Of a stretch of 64,000 bases of DNA, positions 37,081 to 47,645 are shown piece after piece. Every line of letters begins with the position of its first letter. Position 1 is the first letter of the stretch. Source of the DNA: Labia minor (taxonomy: Eukaryota > Arthropoda > Insecta > Dermaptera > Spongiphoridae); the NCBI GenBank assembly GCA_963082975.1, contig OY720349.1, forward strand, positions 68,570,501 to 68,634,500. Direction: 5' to 3'. A program made the position numbers and the translations under genes. The notes under the pieces are model-generated. The model saw only the letters and a list, made by a program, of their open reading frames with translations. It was not told the origin of the DNA and ran no database searches.

Positions 37081-37429
37081 TTTAAATTGTGTTCAGGTAC
37101 AATGTTTTCATTTAACAACGTAAAATGTCGAGAGGGAGGGAGGGTGGGTGGCTATAAATAAATGTATGAGGCGAAATGCAAAGAATGGTCACTTGACAGT
37201 TTATATATGTGAGGGAGTTGAAAGGAGTGAGACAGACAAACACTCGGTACGCTTGTTCTTTGGCATCTCATTTTGAATTATGCTCTTTGCAAGAAGCATG
37301 GAATCAGAACGAGAGAACAGTAGATAGCTGAATTGTGGGTCAGAAACAGCAAAGAGGGGGGTGGGGGGGGGGGTGGATATAGATCCAAAACAAAAACAGA
37401 GAAAGCAAAGAGGAGAGATAAAGAAAGAT

Positions 37430-37591
37430 ATGGCGAATTATCAGTTGTTTCTCGGCTTGTCTTTGGGGCTCTTTTTGGCATTGAAAGGGTGTGCAGCCAA
37501 ATGCCTCGATTCGCCACAAACTTTTCGTTATAGTCGAAATACATTTAAACTTAGCTTTCCTAATGAAAATGTCCCAAATAAGACTTTCTGA
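37430..37591 (+). CDS. Small ORF with signal-peptide-like start, unrecognised
   Basis: The 53-codon frame starts at an ATG with a purine at -3 and G at +4, so it is a better start than the in-frame ATG at 37361. Residues 1-21 look like a signal peptide: MANYQ, then a hydrophobic core LFLGLSLGLFLAL, a short polar stretch, and GCAA as a plausible cleavage site. The remaining 32 residues begin KCLDSPQTFRY and end NVPNKTF. It could be a tiny secreted peptide, or the first exon of a secreted protein whose donor I cannot place, since no good GTAAGT lies in the frame. TATAAATA occurs 270 bp upstream (37153). Hydrophobic runs arise by chance, so confidence is low. Confidence 0.3.
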   Translation: MANYQLFLGLSLGLFLALKGCAAKCLDSPQTFRYSRNTFKLSFPNENVPNKTF

Positions 37592-37737
37592 GTTTTAAAT
37601 GCTATTGCATAGAGATTAACGATAAAGATTCATTTATAGAAATAATGAGAATTTATTTTGTTATTTAAAATATAAAACATTCTATTCTAAGAAAGAAAGA
37701 ATTGTTTAATAATTTTTACATTATATGCCCTATGCAC

Positions 37738-37890
37738 GGAGTCAACCCAGAATTGGGAAGATACTTGATAAAATGTAGCGCCTCTCCAATCAAGCAAAAA
37801 GCAAGGTAAAGGTTGATAGGTCCAGTTCTACTGATCATAGGACACCTAATAATCGACAATTAATCGACTTGATACGATGAAGAGTCAGAG
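37738..37890 (+). repeat. R3 dispersed repeat, copy 2
   Basis: Same block order as 3346-3515, with short indels (for example AATGTAGCGCCTCTCCAATC). It ends near AATCGACTTGATACGATGAA. It is non-coding. Confidence 0.75.
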
Positions 37891-38294
37891 GTTTTTTTTA
37901 ACTGTTAATAATTATATTTCCATATTAATTAATTTATTATCTCTGCGATAAAGCGCTAAAAATACTATTTTTCTTGTTTTATAATAAAATTTTTAATATT
38001 ATTTACTATCCTTAAAGGGTTTAATAGGTTATTAATATGAATAGAAACCAAAAAAAAAAAAAAAAAAAATTAAAGTCAGGAGTTCTGATTAAACTTACTT
38101 TTTTCATCCACCAATAACCAGAATCGTATCAATTAAAAACGGAATATCAATGTAAGCATTCAAAAGAATCTAGTTAAATAAATATTTTAGAGCTTGATTA
38201 GTGAATTTAATAGAAATTATTAAAATTCATTTACTATAGTAGAGGTAAATAATTTTTTAATTGCTAATAAGATAATGTTGAATACATATTATTA

Positions 38295-38552
38295 CTTTTT
38301 TCATTCGTGACCCCATTTATGATTGCGAGTTTCCTGGCGAACCCGTATAAATATAAAAGAAAGATATATAAATATTTCTTGATGATTTATTTATTAGGTA
38401 CACATCTAGAATCTATTATATAAGTATATGTATATATATAATTTCTAGATTCTAGATGTTACAAAATCGTGTATTTAAATATTGGACATGAAAATCTCTC
38501 GCGACCCCAGAATTTTGCTACGCGACCCATAGTTTAAGAAGGCTTGGTCTAA
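38295..38552 (-). mobile_element. Degenerate hAT-like MITE
   Basis: CGTGACCCC near 38306 and CGCGACCC near 38500 and 38520 frame an AT-rich centre. The right side ends TAGTTTAAGAAGGCTTGGTC, like the inner sequence of hAT MITEs with GTTTGAGAA-type ends. The left tip and target duplication are not recognisable. Confidence 0.4.
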
Positions 38553-39064
38553 TTCAATAAAGGAACATACGAAGTATAATCTCATTTAGTCAATTAAATA
38601 CCTACTATGTAAATTCAATAAAAACATGAAAACTTTGCCTTCTCTCTATATTAAGACTCTCGTATCACATAATTAGATAAGTGTTCGTTTAGAAATACCC
38701 CAATCGAACTTTTTATGGCTTTTTAATCGTGACTTTTAAATAAAAAAAGTAAGAGATTCAACTTTTTTTTAAAAGTAATTTTTTTATTGGTAAAAAAGCA
38801 ATCGTGACAATTTCAATATAAATTAAATTTTCTTGTTTTCCTCTTTAAATATATATATATATATAGTATCTTTAAAAGTAGATTTTCAGAGATATCTTTA
38901 ATGGTTCCATGATATTTTTTACTAACTCGAAATTTTCCATGTTGAGATTTTGATGTTTTTATACATATCTGAAGGTGCCTGAGTCATTTTCACTAAGGTT
39001 AAGAAAAATGGCTGTGAGTATGTATGTGTAGTTAGTTAAGATTACGCAAAAACGGTTTGAGCTA

Positions 39065-39611
39065 ATAGGTGTGTAAATAAGTTCTCGCTGTTTGTACGCT
39101 TTAGCTCATTTCTGCGCATGCGCATGCTCGCCCCCTGGGGATTTTTTTTTGTAAACACAGGAGGGTCCTAGCTATAAATTAGAGTTCATTTCATTTTGTT
39201 CCGATTAGAATTAGAATTTTTACAAAGCTTTGAACATGTCAGATTTTACCCCAAATAACGGTTTTTGCGGGGAGTTTTGTTGCACTACTTTTTTCTGAAG
39301 AATTCTGCAGCTGAAGCTCACAGAATTCTTGTTGAGACTTACGGAGACGCTGCCCTATCCGAAACTACCTGTAGAGATTGGTTTCGACGCTTCAAAAATG
39401 GAGATTTTGATCTTGAAGACAAGGAACGTCCAGGCGCCCCAAAAATGTTTGAAGATGAAGAATTAGAGAAGTTGCTCGAAGAAGATTCATGTCAAACTCA
39501 AGAGACACTTGCTGATGGCCAATACTTTGAATGATATGAGTGGAACTATTTTTGTATAATAAAGCGTTCATTTTCATAAAAAAAACAGCGAGAACTTATT
39601 TACACACCTAA
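39065..39611 (+). mobile_element. Internally deleted mariner, mauritiana-like
   Basis: 547 bp flanked by TA duplications (39063-39064 and 39612-39613). The inverted ends share 28 bp, starting TAGGTGTGTAAATAAGTTC. The right end has TTAGG at its tip and the left ATAGG, a one-base difference. A full mariner of this kind is near 1.3 kb, so about 700-800 bp of the transposase is missing. The element lies within a copy of dispersed repeat R2: the R2 text before it (ending near 39060) resumes after it. Confidence 0.9.
39236..39534 (+). pseudogene. Mauritiana-like mariner transposase remnant (frameshift plus internal deletion)
   Basis: An ATG at 39236 opens a peptide beginning MSDFTPN, but this frame stops within about 20 codons. 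The true coding frame then continues from about 39265 through NSAAEAHRILVETYGDAA and TCRDWFRRFKNGDFDLEDKE. These are the N-terminal helix-turn-helix and the WFxRFKxGDFDxxDKE signature of mauritiana-type transposases (known from Mos1). After DSCQTQETL the frame runs directly into a short end, DGQYFE and stop. I take that to be the normal C-terminus of the family, so the deletion removes all catalytic aspartates and joins the parts in frame. It could at most make a DNA-binding peptide without catalysis, and the frameshift near the start argues even against that. Confidence 0.85.
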
Positions 39612-39995
39612 TAGAATAATGAAATTTGGTATTCGGACATTATTCAAAATTCGTAGTTTTCTATCAACTTTTGAGAAATGTAGCTCATTAGGAAGAGAAC
39701 CCCATTACCAACCACATTTTTATTTTTTTCCCCTCTAAACTGATAGTAATTGTATAAACATGATTAAAAATTGTATAAAATTGCTATATTTAGAATTTCA
39801 GTGTGATTTAATTTTTTTAAATTTTTTTAACACGTTGAAAGCCAATCACTCACCATCACGTGACGTGGTGTCACCAACAAAGACCCAAACACAATATTTT
39901 ATTTTTACAATTTTAATTTATAATTTAATTAATTAAATTTATTTTAAATATATTATATGTATGTATTATTTAATCCAATTCAAATTTTGTATATA

Positions 39996-41559
39996 ATTAT
40001 TTTAATTTTTTTAAGTAATTTAAGCATCTAATAAATATCTGAATTTTTTTATACAAATTAAAAATTAATAAATAAATTGACATATTAGTATATTAAATAA
40101 TAATTCAAAAATCATAAAAATAAAACCACACAGATCCGAGTTTATATATATAAACTCTGATATATATGGTAGATGTACATATCTAGTATATTAGATATGC
40201 ATAGTATTTTTCTTCATATAGGATATAAAATTAAAATCAAAATAACTACCAATCAAAAATAGATTTCGAGAAGGAAATGTGAATCTGTCTTCTGAACGAA
40301 ACGCGTCATTGGATTTTGGATTTATATACGAATAAGAATTTCCAATTATATTTAATGCCTTTGGATATTAAATCCTTCACTGAGTTCACCTCTATCGAGT
40401 TTATCGTCGAAACTTATGACTTGGAGCAAACACAAATACACACATGTTTGACTTTGATTAATTTAACCCCTTCCTCCCCCTCACTAGTTCCAAATGAAAG
40501 CTTTAAATAAAGTTCTTTATTGTTAGCGTGAGAGGAATTTCCTTCATATCACAATCGGATCAACTTACCCAACTTGAGAGTATCTAATTATTAATGGGTT
40601 TTTTTTTTTTCTTAATGATTTGTATCAGTATGATGAAAAAGAATTATCTTTCGGGACAATTCAATTCAAGAGGAATAAAAATAAACATTAACCAGATTGG
40701 TTTTTGTCTAGAGAAGAGCGTGCTCAACGATAAGGATTAGATACGCGTGAGAGTAAAGAAGGGTGTATTGCATGGGTGGAAGGTTATGGGGCGAAAGGAA
40801 CCGTAAGTAGTTTTCTTTCCTTGGTTAAAAAGCCTAAAGCTGAAAATTCCGAGCTGAAGAGGGAACATTCAGCATTCTAACTCGGTCCTTTTAGCAATTA
40901 TTCTTAAATTTTCTACGTAGTGGAACAAATTAAACTCGATATCACAGATTAAAAAAGAAAAAGAAAAAAAGAAGGAAATTTGTTATAAGCTTTTTTTTTT
41001 TAAACAAAAAGTTTAGAAAATTTAAACTGTCTGTTTAGAAAACTGACTAAATATTTCAATATAAAATGTTTTTTTTTTTTATTTTTATAACAAATAATGC
41101 AAGCAAATCTAAATATAAATAATATAAAATTAAAGTGTCCAGGTAGAATCAATTAAATTATTTATTTCTGAAAGTTCTTGGCAATATCAACGAATTTTTC
41201 CAATCATCCCTAGCCAGAGTGATCTCCATTCAATTACTAATTTCTCCTAATTTTCTCTTATCTGATTATATTTTTCTTCTTACCAACTAATAATAATTAT
41301 AAAATTAAATAAAATATATTAAAGTATCAAAATTCCAAAGTAAGTATTTTATCATTTAGTTGTAAAAAATTGGATTGTTTTATTTTAACAAGCATTTGAA
41401 GAGAGAGTTGAGAGGATAATGTATTGAAGGGGGGAAATCTAAATCTATGGTTAAAAAGGATGCCATGAAAGAATTGAAGGCAGGTGGCTCATTTACAAAT
41501 GACACCCCCCCCCCCCCGTTTACTGTAGCTCGGATGTCAAATGGGAAGACGAAAGCATT
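39996..41559. other. Gene-free stretch
   Basis: The 64-codon frame at 40316-40510 is not recognisable. 40690-40900 is mildly richer in GC without a frame. A poly-C tract is at 41503-41517. Confidence 0.5.
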
Positions 41560-42110
41560 TTCTAATTACACCTCGTGTGAATAGGTTTCACCTCACCTTC
41601 CCTTTCCTTTCCCTCTCTGTTCCACCACCATCTACCACCCTTTCAGGACATTAAACGAGTTGCTCCACTCATTCATCAAACGTTCCGCTTGCGAACCGAA
41701 CCGATTCAAATTAATTTCCTAAATGTCGTTGTCGTCCGCGTCTTCGTATCCGTCTTGGTTCCAAACTAAAGTCTATGTACTGCGATTCCGCTCCGTTGAC
41801 TTTATTCATTGTTTCTTGTCGTCTCTTAAACTGTCAATTAAGAGACAGATTAAACTAAGGGTTAAGGCCCAAGTTGTGTTAGCATTGACGGTCGCCATCG
41901 TGACTTTTGTTGTAATCGTAATAACGTAATATGCCAGCTCGCGTGCTGGCTATTAATCAAACTGGCATGTGTGTACACACGCAGACACTAATACACTTGC
42001 AAATAATTGGCGATATTTTCGGTGGTGTAATTAGTTGGGTCACGTTGGTAGATCTATAGCATCCAAGTAATGGACATTTTTTTATGGCACAACCCACCTT
42101 GGCGCTGATT
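41560..42110. promoter_or_regulatory. Long GC-richer island with nested palindromes, candidate regulatory module
   Basis: It holds AGGTTTCACCTCACC, CTGTCAATTAAGAGACAG, a GCCAGCTCGCGTGCTGGC hairpin (41933-41950), the palindrome GTGTGTACACAC (41969-41980) and two homeodomain-type sites (TTAATCAAAC and GTAATTAGTT). A 68-codon frame (41723-41929) ends in a hydrophobic run, but shows no family signature. The density of palindromes and TAAT cores favours regulatory DNA. Confidence 0.35.
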
Positions 42111-42111
42111 A

Positions 42112-42113
<2 letters not shown>

Positions 42114-42145
<32 letters not shown>
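42114..42145. repeat. (TA)n microsatellite
   Basis: About 16 units, at the right border of the GC-richer island 41560-42110. Comparable arrays are at 43426-43464, 44378-44397, 44657-44680, 48592-48614, 50475-50494, 50999-51034, 52683-52705 and 59514-59549. Confidence 0.95.
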
Positions 42146-42148
<3 letters not shown>

Positions 42149-42300
42149 CTCGAAAAAAAATATTAATATTAAATTAAAAATGAATGTTTAAGAAATAAAA
42201 GAATGAATAAGAAAATAATCTAGGTAAATTAAATTATTATAGGGACGGAAAGGGAGAAAATTTAATAATTATTATAAAAATATGACTGTCTAACTAACTA

Positions 42301-42672
42301 ATGTATCATGGATTTGAATAAAACTTTACCAGTAGATTCCTTTTTTGATTCCAAACAAACTTTCCTTAAGCAGTATGTGGCGGTCGCTTCTAGTTTACGA
42401 AATAAAAATTATTAAAGTTTGCACAATATAAACTAGTTTTGAATGAGCAGCCATTTATTAATGTTTTATTGACTAATTCACTAATTTTCGGTTTCTATAA
42501 GTTCGGCTTAGATAGAGGAAAATTATTTAATTCATTAATTTTAATCTTCTTAAAAACCGAAAATTAGTCGAGCCCTCTGGTGGTCAAACAATAAAATATA
42601 ATGCTTAAGGAAATTGTGTTTTGAATCATAAAAGGAATTTTCTGGTAAAGTTTTATACAAATCTATGATACA
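42301..42672. mobile_element. Palindromic MITE with about 73-bp inverted repeats
   Basis: 42301-42373 and 42600-42672 are inverted copies with a few differences. Both begin ATGTATCAT and contain AAAACTTTACCAG and TTTCCTTAAGCA. A second, inner inverted pair built on CTAATTTTCGGTTT lies at about 42481-42495 and 42555-42570. It is non-coding. A clear target duplication is not visible. A related half-copy recurs near 47090-47130 and 47560-47645. Confidence 0.8.
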
Positions 42673-43422
42673 TCGGTTATACTAAACAATTTTATCGTCT
42701 TTAAAGCTATTCATTGATAAATGATTAATGAATAAATAACATTAATCAAAAAATAATTATGTGTACATAATATATATTTTTTGAAATCTTATCACATTAC
42801 TTATAACATTATAATATTTGTAAATATGTTGAGGTTTGAACCCTGGTTTAATATTATTTTACAAAGGAGCTATATCCTTGCGTTTATTATTTTTTTAGTA
42901 TCAAATAATGTAAATTAATTAATAATTTATGTAATATTAGGTACTCAAACAATGAAAATTAACTTTTTAATTTTAATATACAATCTAATTAGTAAAATAT
43001 AAATATTTATATATTAATTGAAAGATAAAAATACCAAAATACATAAATATAATATATATGATAAATATAATAAAATAATTTAGTTAATTCTTTTATATAA
43101 TTATAAATTAAAAATATATAATTTTGATATTAAAATTTTTAAATTTATTTTAAAAAGTAAAGATGTATTGTTTTTAATATTAATTTCCCCAAATAATAGA
43201 ATAATCTTTTTTATATATAATATATTTTTAGTTTTTGATGAAAGTAAAATTTTATTAAACAAAACTTTATTATTCACATTAATTAATGTTTTTATTTTAA
43301 TCATATTACTAGTCTTTTATTTTTTAATTTTCTTTTTAATGTATTTAATTAAAAAATAATTCTACCTATTCTCAATTTAATTAGTTTAATAAAATTTTAA
43401 AATTAACTCTATTAAAATATTC

Positions 43423-43469
<47 letters not shown>

Positions 43470-45300
43470 CATTAAAATTAAAATAAAATTAAAGAAAACA
43501 AATGTTTTTAAAGTGATGCAATTTCTATAATTTTTTTTTTTTTTTTTTTTAATATTTATTTTAATAGAATTGAAGCAAAATAAATTATAGAAATGTATTT
43601 CTAAATATCGGTTATCATTGAAAGTTAGGCAATTTGTGCTGTGGGCATATGTCGTTTTTTTATTGATTTCTAAGATAATTATGTTATAAATATAAAATAT
43701 AAAGTAAAATAATTCATTACCCATCATAAAGATTATATCTGAGTTAATAATAGTACTATGATGAGTAATGGGACAATAGAAAAAAAAGAGGTCAACAAAG
43801 AACATAAAAAGGGAAGTAAAAGTAAAGGCATTTCAAAGTTGATCTTCTATTATTAATCGAAAATCGCCTTAAACTCGTATGGTAAAAAAATTGATATAAA
43901 ATTTCATAGGCATATTCTACAATCTACAATATAAATCCATAACTTCTTTTCATTTCCTTTTTTGGCAATTATATATTTAAAAAAAAATTAATTTAGATAT
44001 TTGAGACACATTTAATAAATAAGAATGTTCAAATTAATAGGGTTTAAATAAAAAGATTAGGCAAGAATAATGAATAAAAGAGTTAACGATATTAGTTGAA
44101 AATATTTTTGATAATCACATAGTTTTCTTATAATAAACATTGAAATTATCAGATTAAATTTATGAAAATTTTTCAAGCATTACATGGATTGTCATGAGAA
44201 AAAAATATAATAAATTTTATATTGGTAAAAAAAAATATTAGATTAAGCTGATATATAATTTTTAATCGAGCATCACATTATTTTCATTTATGACATCCAA
44301 TATTAAATAAAATAATAAATACACATACATATATCATAATAAAAATGATAATTAAATTTAAAATCTACAATTGCAATATATATATATATATATATATACT
44401 AGAAAATTAACTAGTTTTGACTTGAAGTCATAATTATGGATGGAAATTTTACTTGTAAAAAATATTAAAGATTCATACCAAAATAAATAATTATCATTTT
44501 TTTAAAAATTAAATTTTTTAAAAAGACAATATAATGATGAAATCACATGAGGATAAGGACAGACAGACAAACCAACACAAAATTAGTATTATAAATTTTA
44601 AAATACTGTTTTGTTTAATTTTTTTATTTTAAAGTAATAAAATTTAATCTAAATTATATATATATATATATATATATATAAACAAATATTAATTTAACAA
44701 ATATTCTCAAATAGATAGATAAATTAGAAAATTAATAAGTATATTACCTCTATGATTATATATAAATATTTAAACTATCTTGAAATCTAAATGTCATTCA
44801 TATTTAATTAATAGAATATTCTTCTTTTTTCATTAATAATTCTGGGTTTATTAAATAATATGACCTGAATTGACAACACCCTGAGGCCAAATGTGTGAGT
44901 GATATATATTTAAACATTATTTATAGTTAAGCAACCAGAAAGGTATTTCTCTTTATATTCTCTTTTAATTAATATGATATAAAATTATATATCTTTCATT
45001 GAAGTTCTAAAGGCCAACCTTTTTAGGACGGTTTAATGAAGTCCTTAAGTAGTGAAAAAATTATTTGATTCTGGAAATCAAAATTTAATATAAAATTTCA
45101 GTTTTAATATTATTCAAATTAAAAGTGGGGAAAAATATTTTTGATTCTATTAAGTGCTTAAATACATCTTTCATTAAAATCTTAAAAGACTAAACTTCGA
45201 GAAGAATTATTAAAGTTTATTAAAAAAAAAGTTTTGGAATCAATTTGTTGCAAGATAATTAGAGATGATAAAAGATCAATTTGAATTGGGGATGAATATT
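42673..45300. other. Gene-free AT-rich stretch
   Basis: Only microsatellites were seen. Long frames at 43101-43805 consist of I, N, K, F, Y and L codons, as expected from AT-rich DNA. Confidence 0.6.
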
Positions 45301-45544
45301 GCAATTAGCTTTTCTTTTCAAGAAAGATGATAAAAGAAAAAAAAATCATCACAGAAGAAGAAAATGGAACCGAAAAGGGCGAAGGACGAATGAACGGGAG
45401 GAGGTGTGTATGGGGACGATGAGGATAGGAAAGGAAGAAGGAGGCTTTCAACTAAAAATGACTTCGGAAACGTTTAAAGTTCGAGCAGGATGGATAGTTA
45501 TCGAGAAAAGGGAGAAATGGAGATAGAAAGAGCCACCCCCTTGG

Positions 45545-45745
45545 GCCAGTGGGGTCACAGTTGGCTCAGGGCCGTGGATGTTCCCTAAGGACCTGGGTTC
45601 AGGGATCAGGGGTTCTCTACACGCATTGGCCTCGTAAATAATTGAGCACCGAATGTCGCTTGAACGTCATAAAACCAAAGATAGTTCACTATATCCTGCA
45701 GGAAGGCCCTTCTGGTCCTGGCTCTATCTCTATTATTCATTGAAG
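45545..45745 (+). repeat. SINE-like repeat with tRNA-like head
   Basis: CAGTTGGCTCAGGGCCGTGG resembles an A box and GACCTGGGTTCAGGG a B box about 45 bp later. It is followed by CACCGAATGTCGCTTGAACG, ATAAAACCAAAG and CCTGCAGGAAGGCCCTTCTG. It has no ORF and differs sharply in base content from its flanks. Confidence 0.5.
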
Positions 45746-46345
45746 GCGTCCTTCAGACGCCGGTGGTATTAACCCACCCCATGCACCCTTTTTTACCCCA
45801 TTCGAACTCGTTGGGTTTATACTCACTAGGATTGCAAGCAAGTAAGGAAAAAGAGCGCGGGGGGGGGGATTAATGAACAGAAAACGAATCGAACATGGAA
45901 AAAAAAATTCGATTATAATCGGGGAAAGAAATCCTGCAATTTGGTTTTATGCGAAATGTTATGCTCGATTAATAAATTAGTATATAATAGAAATAAAAAA
46001 AAATAAAAAAAATAGAAGGTGTATAATTTTATAGTTCGTAGTGAATTCAAAATAAATGACATCATAAACGAATGTCTGTCGGTAAAAATGTTCTTGTATT
46101 CGCTCCGTCAGCTGCATTTAAATTTTTAAATTCATTTTATTATTTTGTCAACATTTTATCATAGGAAAACAAATATTTCAAACCAGATATATTTTTTTTA
46201 TATTTTATTTTTTTAATTTACCCCAAAATAAAATGTTGAATCTAGGAGGAACAATTGTGAATATTTTCATAATACATACAGAAAATAATATTAACATATT
46301 TGGATTATGAAGATATTTTTTTTTTATTTATCAAAATAAACATAA

Positions 46346-46680
46346 TCTTATATATAAAATTCTCGTGTCACAAAAAATACTCCTCCGAAACGGCTGGACC
46401 GATTCTTATGAAATTTTTTATGTATATTCAGTAGGTCTCAGGGCATGTCAGAGTTCCTTTATAAAACCGCTAATTGGTAAGGTGTGTCCAGGAGATGCTA
46501 ATTAATTAAAAATAGTTTAGTTACCATACTAGATCATAGAGGCGCTGGTGGCGATAATTTGACATGTATATAAATTCTAATAGGGAAATTGCAAACAGGG
46601 ATTGTTCGTAGGTACGCGGGCTAGGGCGTTATCTTATGACTTTGCACCCTGAGTTCGAAACTCGCAAAGGCACGTTTTTT
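46346..46680 (+). repeat. SINE-like repeat with a tRNA-like segment
   Basis: It opens with ATTCTCGTGTCAC and ACTCCTCCGAAACGGCTGG, then CCGATTCTTATGAAATTTTT, a motif shared with R1. Near its right side, 46610-46678, lies a tRNA-like stretch. This has GGGCTAGGGCGTTATCTTATG, cut here to its A-box-like core TAGGGCGTTA, and a clear B-box/T-arm GAGTTCGAAACTC. It ends in a T-run, as a pol III terminator would. I infer a tRNA-related non-autonomous retroelement or a chimera. Confidence 0.5.
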
Positions 46681-46734
46681 TAAGTATTATATATTTTTTT
46701 TACAAATTCATTAATTTTTATTATTTTAATATTT

Positions 46735-46915
46735 TATTAAATTATTTTATTTTATTAAATTTTATTTTATTAAATTTTAATATTATATTTTATTTTATTA
46801 AATTAATTTTATTAAATTTTATTTTATTAAATTTTAATATTAAATTTTATTTTATTAAATTTTAATATTAAATTTTATTTTATTAAATTTTAATATTAAA
46901 TTTTATTTTATTAAA
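46735..46915. repeat. AT minisatellite, period about 27 bp
   Basis: Several tandem copies of TTTTATTTTATTAAATTTTA followed by ATATTAA, the later ones nearly identical. It lies directly after the SINE-like repeat. Confidence 0.9.
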
Positions 46916-46999
46916 TAAGCTAGTATTACTATAATAGTTTATATTGTGTTTAATTTTCATGGAATTTAAAAACCTGTTTTCCTGCTGACTTTTGTGATC

Positions 47000-47072
47000 C
47001 ATTATAAAAAAATCTCCAGATGTGAAATTTGGTGTGAAAACAATACCTCCCTTACTATCGTTGGTCGGTAAA
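47000..47072 (+). repeat. R1 copy, right end only
   Basis: AATCTCCAGATGTGAAATTTG to TTGGTCGGTA. It matches the last module of R1 without the interior. Confidence 0.8.
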
Positions 47073-47129
47073 AAATTAGGTAATTGTTTACAAAACGGGA
47101 TTTGGATGAAACTTTGCCAATGGATTCCT

Positions 47130-47560
47130 TTTTACTATCTCGTAAGAGAGTTTTGAAGGGCCCCGAGTTTCTCTAAGGTTGAGAAAAATGAATGTATGTG
47201 TGTGTGTGTGTATTTAGACCAGATTACGCAAAAACTTTTGAGAAAGAGGAGCATTATCTACCACGTTTTCATTTTTTTTCCTCTAAACTCTAAACTGACC
47301 GTAAAAATAAAGATATGTTTCATAGTTTTTCTCATGATTAAAAATTGTATAAAACTGATATATATAATATATATAATATATCGAATTTCAGCTTGATTGA
47401 ATCGCTGAAAGTACCGGAATTAATTTTTTAAGAGCCAATCACACGCTGGTTTAATAAATATTATTTATTAATTGTAATTTATAATTTAATTTAAATATAA
47501 TATATGTTAATTAATACAATTCAAATTTGCGAGATAGTCGAGTGGAGGAGATACTCCAGA
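47130..47560 (-). repeat. R2 copy inside another palindromic repeat
   Basis: CTCTAAGGTTGAGAAAAATG, GATTACGCAAAAACTTTTGA, CATGATTAAAAATTGTATAA, GAATCGCTGAAAGTACCGG and CAAATTTGCGAGATAGTCGA follow in the same order as at 38935-39995. The flanks (47090-47130 and 47562-47645) match the 42301-42420 MITE family. Confidence 0.8.
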
Positions 47561-47645
47561 TTTTTTAATTCCAAAGAAACTTTCCTTATGCAATATTTCT
47601 CGGTCTCTTCTAGTTTACGAGATAAAAATTATTTAAGTTTAATTC

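Larger units (their letters stand above)
38935..39995 (-). repeat. R2 copy, interrupted by a mariner
   Basis: The inverse of R2. It includes CATGTTGAGATTTTGATG, CACTAAGGTTAAGAAAAATG, GATTACGCAAAAACGG, then the inserted mariner at 39065-39611, then AACTTTTGAGAAATG, ATGATTAAAAATTGTATAAA, CATCACGTGACGTGGTG and ATTTAATCCAATTCAAATTT. It shows that R2 is older than this mariner insertion. Confidence 0.82.

Noticed and set aside
43386-43805. 139-codon minus ORF
   Set aside because: Consists of I, Y, K, F and N codons read across TA and T microsatellites.
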